From NCBI GenBank assembly GCA_030830415.1, contig JAURNB010000218.1:1-8043 (forward strand): DNA of 8,043 bases, written 5' to 3'. Below, piece after piece: positions 1-5,785 of the stretch (within the stretch, counting starts at the first letter, position 1; every line of letters begins with the position of its first letter). The position numbers were made by a program, and so were the translations under genes. The notes under the pieces are model-generated. The model did no database searches and was not told where the DNA came from. It saw only the letters and a list, made by a program, of their open reading frames with translations. This DNA comes from Acidimicrobiales bacterium (lineage in GTDB: Bacteria > Actinomycetota > Acidimicrobiia > Acidimicrobiales > Ilumatobacteraceae).

Positions 1-1
1 A

Positions 2-175
2 ATTGCTGAATCAAAGTCGAAGAACGACCGTGGCATTGTGACGGTGGAAACCAAAGGCTTCAACCAAGATGGCAAGGAAGTGTGTTACTTCCGTCGTCGC
101 GTCATGGTGTGGAAGCGCGCAAATGCGCCAGAGCGCACGCGGCCTTACGACGTCAATGCTGCTTGGAACGCATAA
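2..175 (+). CDS. MaoC-family dehydratase, C-terminal fragment
   Basis: The window opens inside this gene; 57 codons remain before the TAA at 173-175. The visible peptide contains SKSKNDRGIVTVETKGFNQDG followed by VCYFRRRVMVWKR. This resembles the last strands of the MaoC/(R)-specific enoyl-CoA hydratase hot-dog fold, where a stretch of the type DRGIVTVET-x-NQDG precedes a basic end. Family members hydrate or dehydrate acyl-CoA thioesters in the cytosol. The catalytic Asp/His motif of the family lies upstream of the window, so activity cannot be judged. The 3' end overlaps the proposed mutY start by 13 bases, suggesting co-transcription. The substrate cannot be inferred from this tail. Confidence 0.7.
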   Translation: MAESKSKNDRGIVTVETKGFNQDGKEVCYFRRRVMVWKRANAPERTRPYDVNAAWNA

Positions 176-1056
176 ACAACGTTCCTGAACTTCTCTTGCA
201 GTGGGGGCTTCCTCAACTGCGCAATATGCCATGGCGTGAAACACAAGACCCATGGCACGTGTTGGTGTCTGAAGTAATGCTTCAGCAGACACATGTGCCA
301 CGAGTGCTTCCACGCTTTGAACGTTTCATTTCGCTCTTTCCCACTCCTCGTGCATGTGCTGCTGCATCGTTAGCCGACATGCTTGTGGAATGGCAGGGGA
401 TGGGTTACCCCAGGCGTTGTAAAAACTTGCAACTAGCGGCACAAATGATGGTGGAGCGCTTTAACGGGGAAGTGCCGAACACATTGAATGAACTCCTCGA
501 ACTTCCTGGAGTGGGGCCATACACCGCGCGAGCTGTTTTGACTTTTGCTTTCGATGCAGATGTTGCTGTGGTCGACACCAACGTTGCACGAGTGTTGGCG
601 CGCATTTCAGGCAAAGTATTAAACGCCCGTGCGTCACAAGAACTTGCCGATGAGTGGTTGCCCATAGGTTTCTCGCGTGATTGGAACCAGGTGATGATGG
701 ACTTTGGGGCAACGGTGTGCACGGCGCGCAAAGCGCATTGTGAGGTGTGCCCTGTGCTTGCTCAATGCGTTTGGAAAGGTGGTGCAAACGGCGAAGTTGA
801 CCCAGCAAAGGCCTCGGCGTTTACCAGTAAGCCGCAGGCGAAGTTTGCCGGCTCAGATCGTCAGGCGCGCGGAAAATTAATGAAGGCACTCACAGTGGGT
901 GCAGTTGCACCTGAACGACTCGCTGAAGTGATGGAAATAACAGATGTTGATCGAGCCGTGCGACTAGCGCAAGCACTGGTGAAGGAAGGTCTCGTTGAGT
1001 ACTCCACAACGGGGTACCGCATGCCTTCAGCTATGCAAACAATTAAGCAGAAGTGA
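163..1056 (+). CDS. mutY: A/G-specific adenine glycosylase MutY
   Basis: MutY removes adenine mispaired with 8-oxoguanine, in base excision repair. With the TTG start at 163 the protein has 297 residues. The HhH-GPD features are all present: MPWRETQDPWHVL near residue 22, catalytic Glu37 in SEVMLQQT, the helix-hairpin-helix LPGVGPYTA (114-122), and catalytic Asp138 in VVDTNVARV. A C-x6-C-x2-C-x5-C [4Fe-4S] ligand set follows at Cys186, 193, 196 and 202. The C-terminal part (about 226-288) is short and matches my memory of actinobacterial MutY, which lacks the full NUDIX-like 8-oxoG recognition domain of the E. coli enzyme. The start is uncertain. ATG 82 and GTG 109 would overlap the upstream gene by 94 and 67 bases, and ATG 226 would remove part of the N-terminal helix, so TTG 163 is preferred although no Shine-Dalgarno site is visible. 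The 3' end overlaps the convergent UGSC gene by 14 bases. Confidence 0.93.
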   Translation: MERINNVPELLLQWGLPQLRNMPWRETQDPWHVLVSEVMLQQTHVPRVLPRFERFISLFPTPRACAAASLADMLVEWQGMGYPRRCKNLQLAAQMMVERFNGEVPNTLNELLELPGVGPYTARAVLTFAFDADVAVVDTNVARVLARISGKVLNARASQELADEWLPIGFSRDWNQVMMDFGATVCTARKAHCEVCPVLAQCVWKGGANGEVDPAKASAFTSKPQAKFAGSDRQARGKLMKALTVGAVAPERLAEVMEITDVDRAVRLAQALVKEGLVEYSTTGYRMPSAMQTIKQK

Positions 1057-1567
1057 TTTTGCGCAGAATTTCCGGAAAGGAAAGTTCGGCAAGTTCACGC
1101 ATTTCATCGTCGGTGCGGTCTTGAATGGGGTGACCCACAAAGACGCGTGCAATGTCGGGGAATCCGAGTGCTTCTGCTTGTGCAGCTGCAGCATTAATGA
1201 ACTCACTTGAGGCAACAAAGAGCGAAGGCACTCCACGAAGTTCTAAGTCTGCGATGTCGTGCACACTGCACGACGTACAACTGCCTCAATCGGCTAGTGC
1301 TTCGATGACCACGTTGCACTGAATTGATATTTCATGGCGTAGGTCGGGGGGAGCAGGTTTGGTGAAGGTGGGTTTGCGAAAGCGCAAGACCTTTGCGCCT
1401 TCTGCAATAAAAAGTTCTTCTAGGCGGTTGAGGTAAACATCACCGCGTGCCTTCACGATGTCGAGCAAACCAACAGTGAGCCCTTTCACCGATGCGGGGC
1501 GCGTGAGTTGCTCGCGTTGCGCGGGCCGTGACTCATTGGTGGGGTCGAGAAGTATGGGCACGCTCAT
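1043..1567 (-). CDS. UGSC-family selenoprotein (in-frame TGA = Sec94)
   Basis: The frame runs from ATG 1567 to TAA 1043 and is broken only by TGA at 1288-1286. Reading that codon as selenocysteine gives 174 residues with the motif ALAD-U94-G-S-C97-T-S-C100-SVHD. This is the Sec-Gly-Ser-Cys signature after which, as I recall, the UGSC (seleno)protein family is named. Similarity is continuous across the codon. Upstream there is an N-terminal LLDPTNE, then VGLLDIVKARGDVYLNRLEELF and KPTFTKPAPP. Downstream there is LELRGVPSLFV, then GFPDIARVFVGHP. The alternating strand-helix pattern suggests a Rossmann-like alpha/beta fold; no signal peptide is seen, so it is probably cytosolic. A SECIS-like hairpin lies 12-30 bases after the TGA. 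It is the last gene of a three-gene operon, 13 bases after the thioredoxin-domain gene, and overlaps mutY tail to tail. The biochemical function is unknown to me. A nonsense mutation is the alternative, but is unlikely given the codon position and hairpin. Confidence 0.88.
1256..1274 (-). promoter_or_regulatory. Bacterial SECIS-like hairpin
   Basis: On the minus strand, counting from the base after the TGA, bases 12-18 (GTCGTGC) pair perfectly with bases 24-30 (GCACGAC). They enclose the 5-base loop AGTGT, so the loop begins 18 bases after the TGA. The bacterial SECIS consensus, as I know it, asks for a 4-16 bp upper stem, an apical loop of 3-14 bases with a G in its first two positions, and a loop about 16-37 bases from the UGA. 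All three conditions are met. The hairpin lies within codons 98-104 (Thr-Ser-Cys-Ser-Val-His-Asp). It would bind the SelB C-terminal domain to place Sec-tRNA at the UGA. Confidence 0.75.
1286..1288 (-). other. Recoded TGA codon, selenocysteine 94
   Basis: This is the only stop codon inside the 175-codon frame. It falls directly before Gly-Ser-Cys and gives U-x2-C, the usual selenocysteine version of a redox C-x2-C. The frame continues with conserved-looking sequence for 80 more residues. Decoding would need SelA, SelB, SelC and SelD, none of which is encoded in this window. Confidence 0.85.
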
Positions 1568-1570
1568 AGT

Positions 1571-1583
1571 TGACAGTCTGTCA
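1571..1583. repeat. Perfect 13-base palindrome between the partner and selenoprotein genes
   Basis: TGACAGTCTGTCA is a perfect inverted repeat around its central base. It covers the TGA stop of the thioredoxin-domain gene (1583-1581) and most of the 13-base gap before the selenoprotein ATG at 1567. As RNA it could form only a small hairpin. No Shine-Dalgarno site is visible in the gap, so it may affect coupling between the genes or may be chance. Confidence 0.3.
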
Positions 1584-3017
1584 TGAAAGGACGGGTCGTG
1601 TCACAGGTGTACTGCCCATGGCGCCGTTGGCCCATCCGCCGATAATTGAAGAAAAGAGCCCCGCTCCGCCACCCGCATGGGCCAGAAGGATTCCACCAGG
1701 CTTGAATTTTGGCACGATGCGGTCGGCGAACTTGGCGGGCAAACCTTCGGCCATGTCGAGAGCGCCCTTCACGAGCTCGGTACCGGGAATGTTGAGGCGC
1801 GCATACAGTTCGCTCAAAATCTTTTCGCGATCCCATCCGGCTTCGGCATATACGCGTGAATGGTCGGGGCTCACCACAAGAATCGCATCGAAGGAAAGCA
1901 CCGACTTGGGGTGATGTGTCGCGCGTAGGCACGCAGCAAAAGAATTGGTGAGTTGCTCTGGCGTACGGGCAGCTTGGTCTACAACACAGCGCGGGCCTTC
2001 TCCGGCAAACACCGTGACGGCATTTTGCAGAGGGGCAATACCGCGCTCTTGGGCCAAGGTTCCAAATGGTGAGCCTGCTTCGTCTTCGGCAAAACAGAAG
2101 CTGAGCTTTCCGGGGTTGCCATGTGTGGCTCGGTCTACTTCGCCGGGCTTACCGCCACCCACATTGCGAATGGTGAGTTGCACAGCACGACCAATGGTGA
2201 GGTTCGCGCGATTGCCTTGACCAAACACGTTGACGCCGCTGTTCATGCCAATTGCTTTGGTGCCCGGGCCATTGCAAATAATGACGGGACCAACAGGCAT
2301 AGTGGTAGCAAGCACTCCGTGCATGTTGAATTCGTCGTTACACACCGCTTCGAGTGCAGTGATAATCCAAGGTAAGTATTCAGGAAGTGCACCAGCCATC
2401 ACTGCGTTAATTGCAATTTTTTCGACAGTGAGCTCAACCAAGTTCGGCGGCGCAATGGCAACTACGTCTTGTGGGCTGCGCGTAGTGCCGGTGAGCATGC
2501 GTAACACGCGTTCAGGTGTGGGCGGAATAACAGGCAAGCCGTCGGTCCAGCCGCGGGTGAACATCGACTCGAATTCATCTTCGGCACTAGCGAGTTCAAC
2601 GTGTCGAGAATGCAATGTGGAACTGGTGAAGCGCACGCGCAGTTCATCTTCCAAGTTGGGGTCAACACTGAGCGAGCCGCAACCTGGTCGCATGACGGGA
2701 AGATCTGCACCAAGGTCTGTAATGCCCGTGAATTTTTGCCATGCGTCTTTGCTCCAGCCAAAGGTGCGTTCTACCTCTTCGCCATTTTCGATGCGCAGCA
2801 ACGTGGGTACGGTTTCAATGTCGTAATGCCACGACACCGACAGGTCTTTGTCGTGAATTGCGGAAACAGATGCAGGAAACGTTGGATCGTCTTGTGTGTA
2901 CACCGTGAGGGGAGTGCCACTCGCTGCAATGTTGGCAAACAATGGGTCAACCATGACGCACGTTGCACATTCGCGCTTCACAATTGCTACAAGGCCGTCA
3001 GGGAGTTGAGGTTTCAT
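1581..3017 (-). CDS. Thioredoxin-like domain fused to a GWTDGLPV-type domain; UGSC partner of unknown function
   Basis: The protein has 478 residues from ATG 3017. That ATG overlaps the stop of the upstream hydrolase gene (ATGA), which is why it is preferred to TTG 3029. Residues 1 to about 105 look like a thioredoxin fold. VAIVKRE is followed by Cys17-Ala-Thr-Cys20, then SVSWHYDIETVPTLLRIENG, with Pro71 where the cis-proline should be. A linker motif RPGCGS (Cys113) follows. The rest (about 145-478) is one large domain with GWTDGLPVIPPTPERV (156-171), IAINAVMAGALPEYLP, FNMHGVLATTMPVGPVIICNGPG, QGNRANLTIGRA and a Gly/Ala-rich end (AHAGGGAGLFSSIIGG). I recall uncharacterised bacterial proteins with the RGWTDGLPV motif near UGSC proteins but know no function. 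There is no signal peptide or membrane segment. It stops 13 bases before the selenoprotein gene, so the thioredoxin domain is a plausible reductant or partner of Sec94; that is inference. Confidence 0.8.
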   Translation of the reverse strand: MKPQLPDGLVAIVKRECATCVMVDPLFANIAASGTPLTVYTQDDPTFPASVSAIHDKDLSVSWHYDIETVPTLLRIENGEEVERTFGWSKDAWQKFTGITDLGADLPVMRPGCGSLSVDPNLEDELRVRFTSSTLHSRHVELASAEDEFESMFTRGWTDGLPVIPPTPERVLRMLTGTTRSPQDVVAIAPPNLVELTVEKIAINAVMAGALPEYLPWIITALEAVCNDEFNMHGVLATTMPVGPVIICNGPGTKAIGMNSGVNVFGQGNRANLTIGRAVQLTIRNVGGGKPGEVDRATHGNPGKLSFCFAEDEAGSPFGTLAQERGIAPLQNAVTVFAGEGPRCVVDQAARTPEQLTNSFAACLRATHHPKSVLSFDAILVVSPDHSRVYAEAGWDREKILSELYARLNIPGTELVKGALDMAEGLPAKFADRIVPKFKPGGILLAHAGGGAGLFSSIIGGWANGAMGSTPVTRPVLS

Positions 3018-3898
3018 GAGGTGATCCAATCTGCGATGCGAGCACCAACAACTTGTGGTTGTTCAAGTTGTAAAAAGTGCCCGGCGTTTTTCACTATTTC
3101 ATAGACAACATTGTTTCCCGACATGCTGCGCGATGATTCCATTACATCAACACCAATGCAGCCATCGTTCTCGCCATGCATATAAAGAAGTGGTTGTACC
3201 GGAACTTCACCACCCATGCGCGATTGCAATTCGCCGTATGCGGGGTTTTTGTACCCGTCGCCCAAAGCTGCACGGTAGTAGCCAAGTGCAGCCGACAAGT
3301 TCTCTGGAGTGCTTAATGCATCTTTCACATGTTGCGCAGCGTTGCCAGAATCAAAAGTGGGTGACCAGTCGGCCCAAATTTTGTCGATGAACGCGTAGTT
3401 GTTTGCTGCCACAACAATGTCGGACAAACCGTGTTGAAAAAAGAACATGTACCAACTTTTTCGTACCTGATCTAAGTTGCTCAGAAAAGCTAGGCCAAGT
3501 GCTGGCCCAGGTGGCACCGCCATGCCCACGACTTTCTTCCATCGCTCGGGTGCAAGCAACGCTGCGCCGTAAGTTGCTGGAGCACCCCAGTCGTGGCCAA
3601 TGATGACTGCATCGTCTGAACCGCCGAGTGCTTCGTGCAGCGCAACAGCATCGTGTGCAAGCGCGGCAGTTTGGTAACAACCATCGGAAGCAAGTGATGT
3701 GGGAGCGTAACCACGCATCATTGGCGCTACGGCAGTGAAGCCTGCATCGGCGATGTAGTTCATAGTGGGGATCCATGAGTGGGCTGTGTCGGGGAAGCCG
3801 TGTAGGCAAAGGGCTAACGGGCCACTGCCTTGGGTGAGGTAGAGGAAGTCGATGCCGTTTGCGGAGACTTCTTGCATGCGTGGTGTGTTATTGCCCAT
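3014..3898 (-). CDS. Alpha/beta-fold hydrolase, epoxide hydrolase-like
   Basis: This 294-residue cytosolic hydrolase has an aspartate nucleophile. The nucleophile elbow is GHDWGA with Asp103. The oxyanion motif is HGFP (33-36), the acid is probably Asp245 in HGENDGCIG, and the base is His274 in NAGHFLQLEQP. Two cap-domain tyrosines sit where epoxide hydrolases place their ring-opening pair: Tyr150 in SWYMFFFQ, and Tyr207 or Tyr208 in LGYYRA. This favours an epoxide hydrolase, giving a vicinal diol, over a haloalkane dehalogenase, which uses Trp/Asn halide ligands; the substrate is unknown. It is the first gene of the minus-strand operon. Its TGA overlaps the ATG of the thioredoxin-domain gene by four bases, so the two are translationally coupled. 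A TACCGT box six bases before the ATG suggests a leaderless transcript and supports this start over Met8. Confidence 0.88.
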   Translation of the reverse strand: MGNNTPRMQEVSANGIDFLYLTQGSGPLALCLHGFPDTAHSWIPTMNYIADAGFTAVAPMMRGYAPTSLASDGCYQTAALAHDAVALHEALGGSDDAVIIGHDWGAPATYGAALLAPERWKKVVGMAVPPGPALGLAFLSNLDQVRKSWYMFFFQHGLSDIVVAANNYAFIDKIWADWSPTFDSGNAAQHVKDALSTPENLSAALGYYRAALGDGYKNPAYGELQSRMGGEVPVQPLLYMHGENDGCIGVDVMESSRSMSGNNVVYEIVKNAGHFLQLEQPQVVGARIADWITS

Positions 3899-3904
3899 AC
3901 GTGA

Positions 3905-3910
3905 ACGGTA
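3905..3910 (-). promoter_or_regulatory. -10 box of the hydrolase/UGSC operon, probably leaderless
   Basis: On the minus strand TACCGT (TAnnnT) is followed by six bases and then the ATG at 3898, so transcription could begin at the start codon. No good -35 hexamer is visible 16-18 bases further upstream, and no Shine-Dalgarno site lies before the ATG. Confidence 0.4.
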
Positions 3911-3953
3911 GTCGCTGCGCGAGGCCTTGCGACCAACGTCACGCTCGTCAACA

Positions 3954-3983
3954 TTTACACCTTTGCGTAAAGAGGCGTAGCGT
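3954..3983 (+). promoter_or_regulatory. Promoter of the metallo-hydrolase gene, probably leaderless
   Basis: TTTACA at 3954-3959 matches the -35 consensus at five of six positions. An 18-base spacer leads to TAGCGT (TAnnnT) at 3978-3983. The ATG follows after eight bases, so the transcript may start on the A of the start codon. The only purine-rich stretch (AGAGG, 3971-3975) is 16 bases from the ATG, too far for a normal ribosome binding site. Confidence 0.45.
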
Positions 3984-3991
3984 CATCACTT

Positions 3992-4861
3992 ATGCGGGGG
4001 CACGACACTGGTTCTGAGACGACGTTCTCGGTCACATTTCATGGCGTTCGTGGCTCAACACCTTGCCATGGCGACGACATTATGCGCTATGGCGGCAACA
4101 CCTCGTGTGTCTCGGTGCTCTCATCTGGAAGCCAGCCCATCTTGTTTGATCTCGGAACGGGACTTCGCTATTTCGGCAAGGAATGTCTCACACGCGATAC
4201 CAAGTTCGTTGGCACCTGCCTCTTAACGCATTCGCACTTCGACCATACGCAGGGACTTCCGTTTTTTGCACCTTTGTTAAATGATGAAACAGTTCTCACT
4301 GTGCGCGGACCAGTGCAAGACGACGGCATGTCGTTGAAAGCAGTGTTCGACAAATTGGTTAGCCCTCCTCTTTTTCCTGTGGGTTTGTCTCACATTCCCG
4401 GAACTATTTCTTTTGTCGATACTTCAAATTCAGATTTCATGATCGACGATGTTCATGTGAAGGCTCGCTCCATTCCTCATGTTGGTGCAACGCTCGGTTT
4501 TCGCATTGAACTCAATGGCAAATCAATTGCCTACTTGTCTGACCATCAGCAACCCACCGATGGCTCACATGGCATTAGCGATGGAGCACGTGAATTGGTG
4601 GAAGGTGCAGACCTTCTCATTCATGATTCACAATTCACGCCGCAAGAGTTCGCAGTGAAATCAACCTGGGGACACTGCACGGCAGAATACGCAGTGTGGG
4701 TGGCAACCACTCATGGGGTGAAAAACTTGGCGCTCTTTCATCACGACCCGTCACGTTCTGATGACGCTCTCGATGCCTCGGCTGCTTGTTTGGCAGCTAT
4801 TGGCAAGGCCGCTGGATGCAATGTATTCGTTGCTTCTGAGGGCTTGAACTTTCGTTTGTAG
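3992..4861 (+). CDS. MBL-fold metallo-hydrolase
   Basis: This 289-residue protein of the metallo-beta-lactamase superfamily is of the PhnP/YycJ-like kind. It opens with the strand and glycine pattern TFHGVRGSTPCHGDDIMRYGGNTS. The metal-binding motif THSHFDH is at 79-85 (His80, His82, Asp84, His85). Further likely ligands are His163 (IPHVG), Asp184 (YLSDH) and His250 or His251 (LFHHDPSRSDD). This supports a two-metal centre, typically zinc, that hydrolyses a phosphodiester or ester; the substrate cannot be read from the sequence. There is no signal peptide. The RYGGNTSC opening and the HHDPSRSDD end are typical of a bacterial subgroup sometimes linked to cyclic-nucleotide or signalling roles, but that link is not shown here. 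It is followed after 34 bases by a flavin reductase-like gene on the same strand and is divergent from the hydrolase/UGSC operon. Confidence 0.85.
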   Translation: MRGHDTGSETTFSVTFHGVRGSTPCHGDDIMRYGGNTSCVSVLSSGSQPILFDLGTGLRYFGKECLTRDTKFVGTCLLTHSHFDHTQGLPFFAPLLNDETVLTVRGPVQDDGMSLKAVFDKLVSPPLFPVGLSHIPGTISFVDTSNSDFMIDDVHVKARSIPHVGATLGFRIELNGKSIAYLSDHQQPTDGSHGISDGARELVEGADLLIHDSQFTPQEFAVKSTWGHCTAEYAVWVATTHGVKNLALFHHDPSRSDDALDASAACLAAIGKAAGCNVFVASEGLNFRL

Positions 4862-4883
4862 ATCTTTGCCTCGGCAAAATTGT

Positions 4884-4889
4884 TACGAT
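4884..4889 (+). promoter_or_regulatory. -10 box before the flavin reductase gene
   Basis: TACGAT (TAnnnT) is followed by six bases and the GTG at 4896, the arrangement expected for a leaderless start. It suggests the flavin reductase has its own transcript in addition to any read-through from the metallo-hydrolase gene. No convincing -35 box is seen. Confidence 0.35.
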
Positions 4890-4895
4890 GTTGCC

Positions 4896-5390
4896 GTGAC
4901 TGCATTTGATTCTCGACAATTCCGTGATGTTCTTGGCCATGTTCCCACCAGTGTTGTTGTAGTCGCCGGAATTGATTCCGCTGGCGCGCCGCAGGGAATC
5001 ACCATTGGCTCATTTGTCTCGGTATCGCTTGAACCACCTTTGGTCGGCTTTCTTCCTGGCACGCAGTCAAAAACATGGAACTCGCTGAAAGGCACAGGAA
5101 AGTTCTGCGTCAATGTGTTGGCAGAGAACCAAGCCGATGTGTGCTGGCGATTCGCAAAAGAGTCTGACGATCGCTTTGCTGGAATTGAATGGGCTCCTTC
5201 GCTCAATGGGGCACCAGCAATTGTGGGGTCACTTGCCCATATCGACTGCGATCTGCACTCCGATGCCCTCTACGGCGATCACTACTTCGTTGTGGGGCAA
5301 GTAACGCATCTCAACACTCCAGCGGGTGCTTCGCCACATGCCATGGCGTTTTACCGGGGCAAAGTTGTAGAGGTTGCATTCCCCGAGTGA
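4896..5390 (+). CDS. Flavin reductase-like FMN-binding protein
   Basis: The 164-residue protein belongs to the flavin reductase (HpaC/ActVB-like) split-barrel family. These proteins bind FMN or FAD and use NAD(P)H to supply reduced flavin to a monooxygenase, or act as small oxidoreductases. The core motif GITIGSFVSVSLEPPLVGF (34-52) carries the flavin-contacting Ser/Thr residues. WNSLKGTGKFCVNVLAENQ (61-79) and the GDHYFVVGQV strand (127-136) are also typical. The start is GTG 4896. An upstream in-frame TTG at 4866 would add ten residues unlike the family N-terminus and would place the TACGAT box inside the gene. No partner oxygenase lies in the window. The stop overlaps the start of the next gene (GTGA), so the two are translationally coupled. 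Confidence 0.87.
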   Translation: MTAFDSRQFRDVLGHVPTSVVVVAGIDSAGAPQGITIGSFVSVSLEPPLVGFLPGTQSKTWNSLKGTGKFCVNVLAENQADVCWRFAKESDDRFAGIEWAPSLNGAPAIVGSLAHIDCDLHSDALYGDHYFVVGQVTHLNTPAGASPHAMAFYRGKVVEVAFPE

Positions 5391-5785
5391 ATGCACTGCG
5401 CGTGCTCGTGAGCGTGGCTCTTGGCCTCATGTTCGTATGGGCTGGTGTGAGCAAACTTGCTCAGGGGAAAGAGTGGAGCATTGCCAGCACCCCGTTTTTT
5501 ACTGGTCGCACATTTATTGATTCTGCGGTGAAATGGGCATTGCCCTGGTGTGAAGTAGTGCTGGGGGCTTTACTCATTGCACAAGTTGCACCTCTTGCAA
5601 CAGGAGTTGCTGCGTGCGTATTGCTCGTTGGTTTTACGGTGCGCATTGTTCAATTGTTGCGCCGTGGCGAGCGACCAGCGTGTAGATGCTTTGGTGCCGT
5701 GTCGCGTGCTCCGCTATCGATGAACCACGTGTGGAGAAACGTGGTTTTTCTTATTTTAAGTGTGTTGGTAGTTGTTGCAGCATGA
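5387..5785 (+). CDS. MauE/DoxX-like membrane protein
   Basis: This 132-residue integral membrane protein starts at GTG 5387, inside the GTGA overlap with the flavin reductase stop. Four hydrophobic segments are visible, at about 5-24, 46-66, 70-90 and 116-132. The loop before the last one holds Cys99-Arg-Cys101-Phe-Gly, a C-x-C-F-G motif that I associate with MauE. MauE helps mature the disulfide-rich small subunit of methylamine dehydrogenase, probably as part of a thiol electron path across the membrane. Small MauE/DoxX-like proteins are common in actinobacteria without methylamine genes, and no mau genes are present here, so a general thiol or quinone redox role is more likely than methylamine use. 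Its last 35 bases overlap the convergent oligopeptidase gene, and a hairpin with a T-rich tail lies inside its 3' end. Confidence 0.75.
   Translation: MNALRVLVSVALGLMFVWAGVSKLAQGKEWSIASTPFFTGRTFIDSAVKWALPWCEVVLGALLIAQVAPLATGVAACVLLVGFTVRIVQLLRRGERPACRCFGAVSRAPLSMNHVWRNVVFLILSVLVVVAA
5723..5757 (+). terminator. Hairpin with T-rich tail at the convergent gene ends
   Basis: AACCACGT (5723-5730) pairs perfectly with ACGTGGTT (5739-5746) around an eight-base loop, and a T-rich run (TTTCTTATTTT, 5747-5757) follows on the plus strand. It has the form of an intrinsic terminator for plus-strand transcripts but lies before the membrane-protein stop codon at 5783. On the minus strand the hairpin starts four bases past the oligopeptidase stop, but lacks a T tail beyond the stem. 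It may serve the junction in either direction. Confidence 0.4.

Noticed and set aside
1043..1264. A separate small gene starting at GTG 1264
   Set aside because: It begins inside the UGSC motif region and would lose the redox residues. The sequence upstream of it in the same frame, across the TGA, completes one domain.
1286..1567. A 93-residue gene ending at the TGA, or a pseudogene with a nonsense mutation
   Set aside because: The TGA sits exactly at the catalytic Sec position, the rest of the frame is intact to a normal stop, and a SECIS-like hairpin follows.
1581..1583. A second recoded TGA joining the thioredoxin-domain protein to further sequence
   Set aside because: After this TGA the frame runs only 15 codons to another stop and shows no redox motif or family similarity. 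The selenoprotein ATG follows in another frame.
1570..2826. Long plus-strand open frames opposite the thioredoxin-domain gene
   Set aside because: They are shadows of the minus-strand coding frame; the translations are low in recognisable structure.
3017..3029. TTG 3029 as the start of the thioredoxin-domain gene
   Set aside because: ATG 3017 overlaps the preceding stop as ATGA, the usual coupling arrangement, and the four extra residues add nothing recognisable.
5189..5386. An N-terminal extension of the membrane protein upstream of GTG 5387
   Set aside because: It lies wholly within the flavin reductase gene in another frame, and the translated stretch is not membrane-like or family-like.
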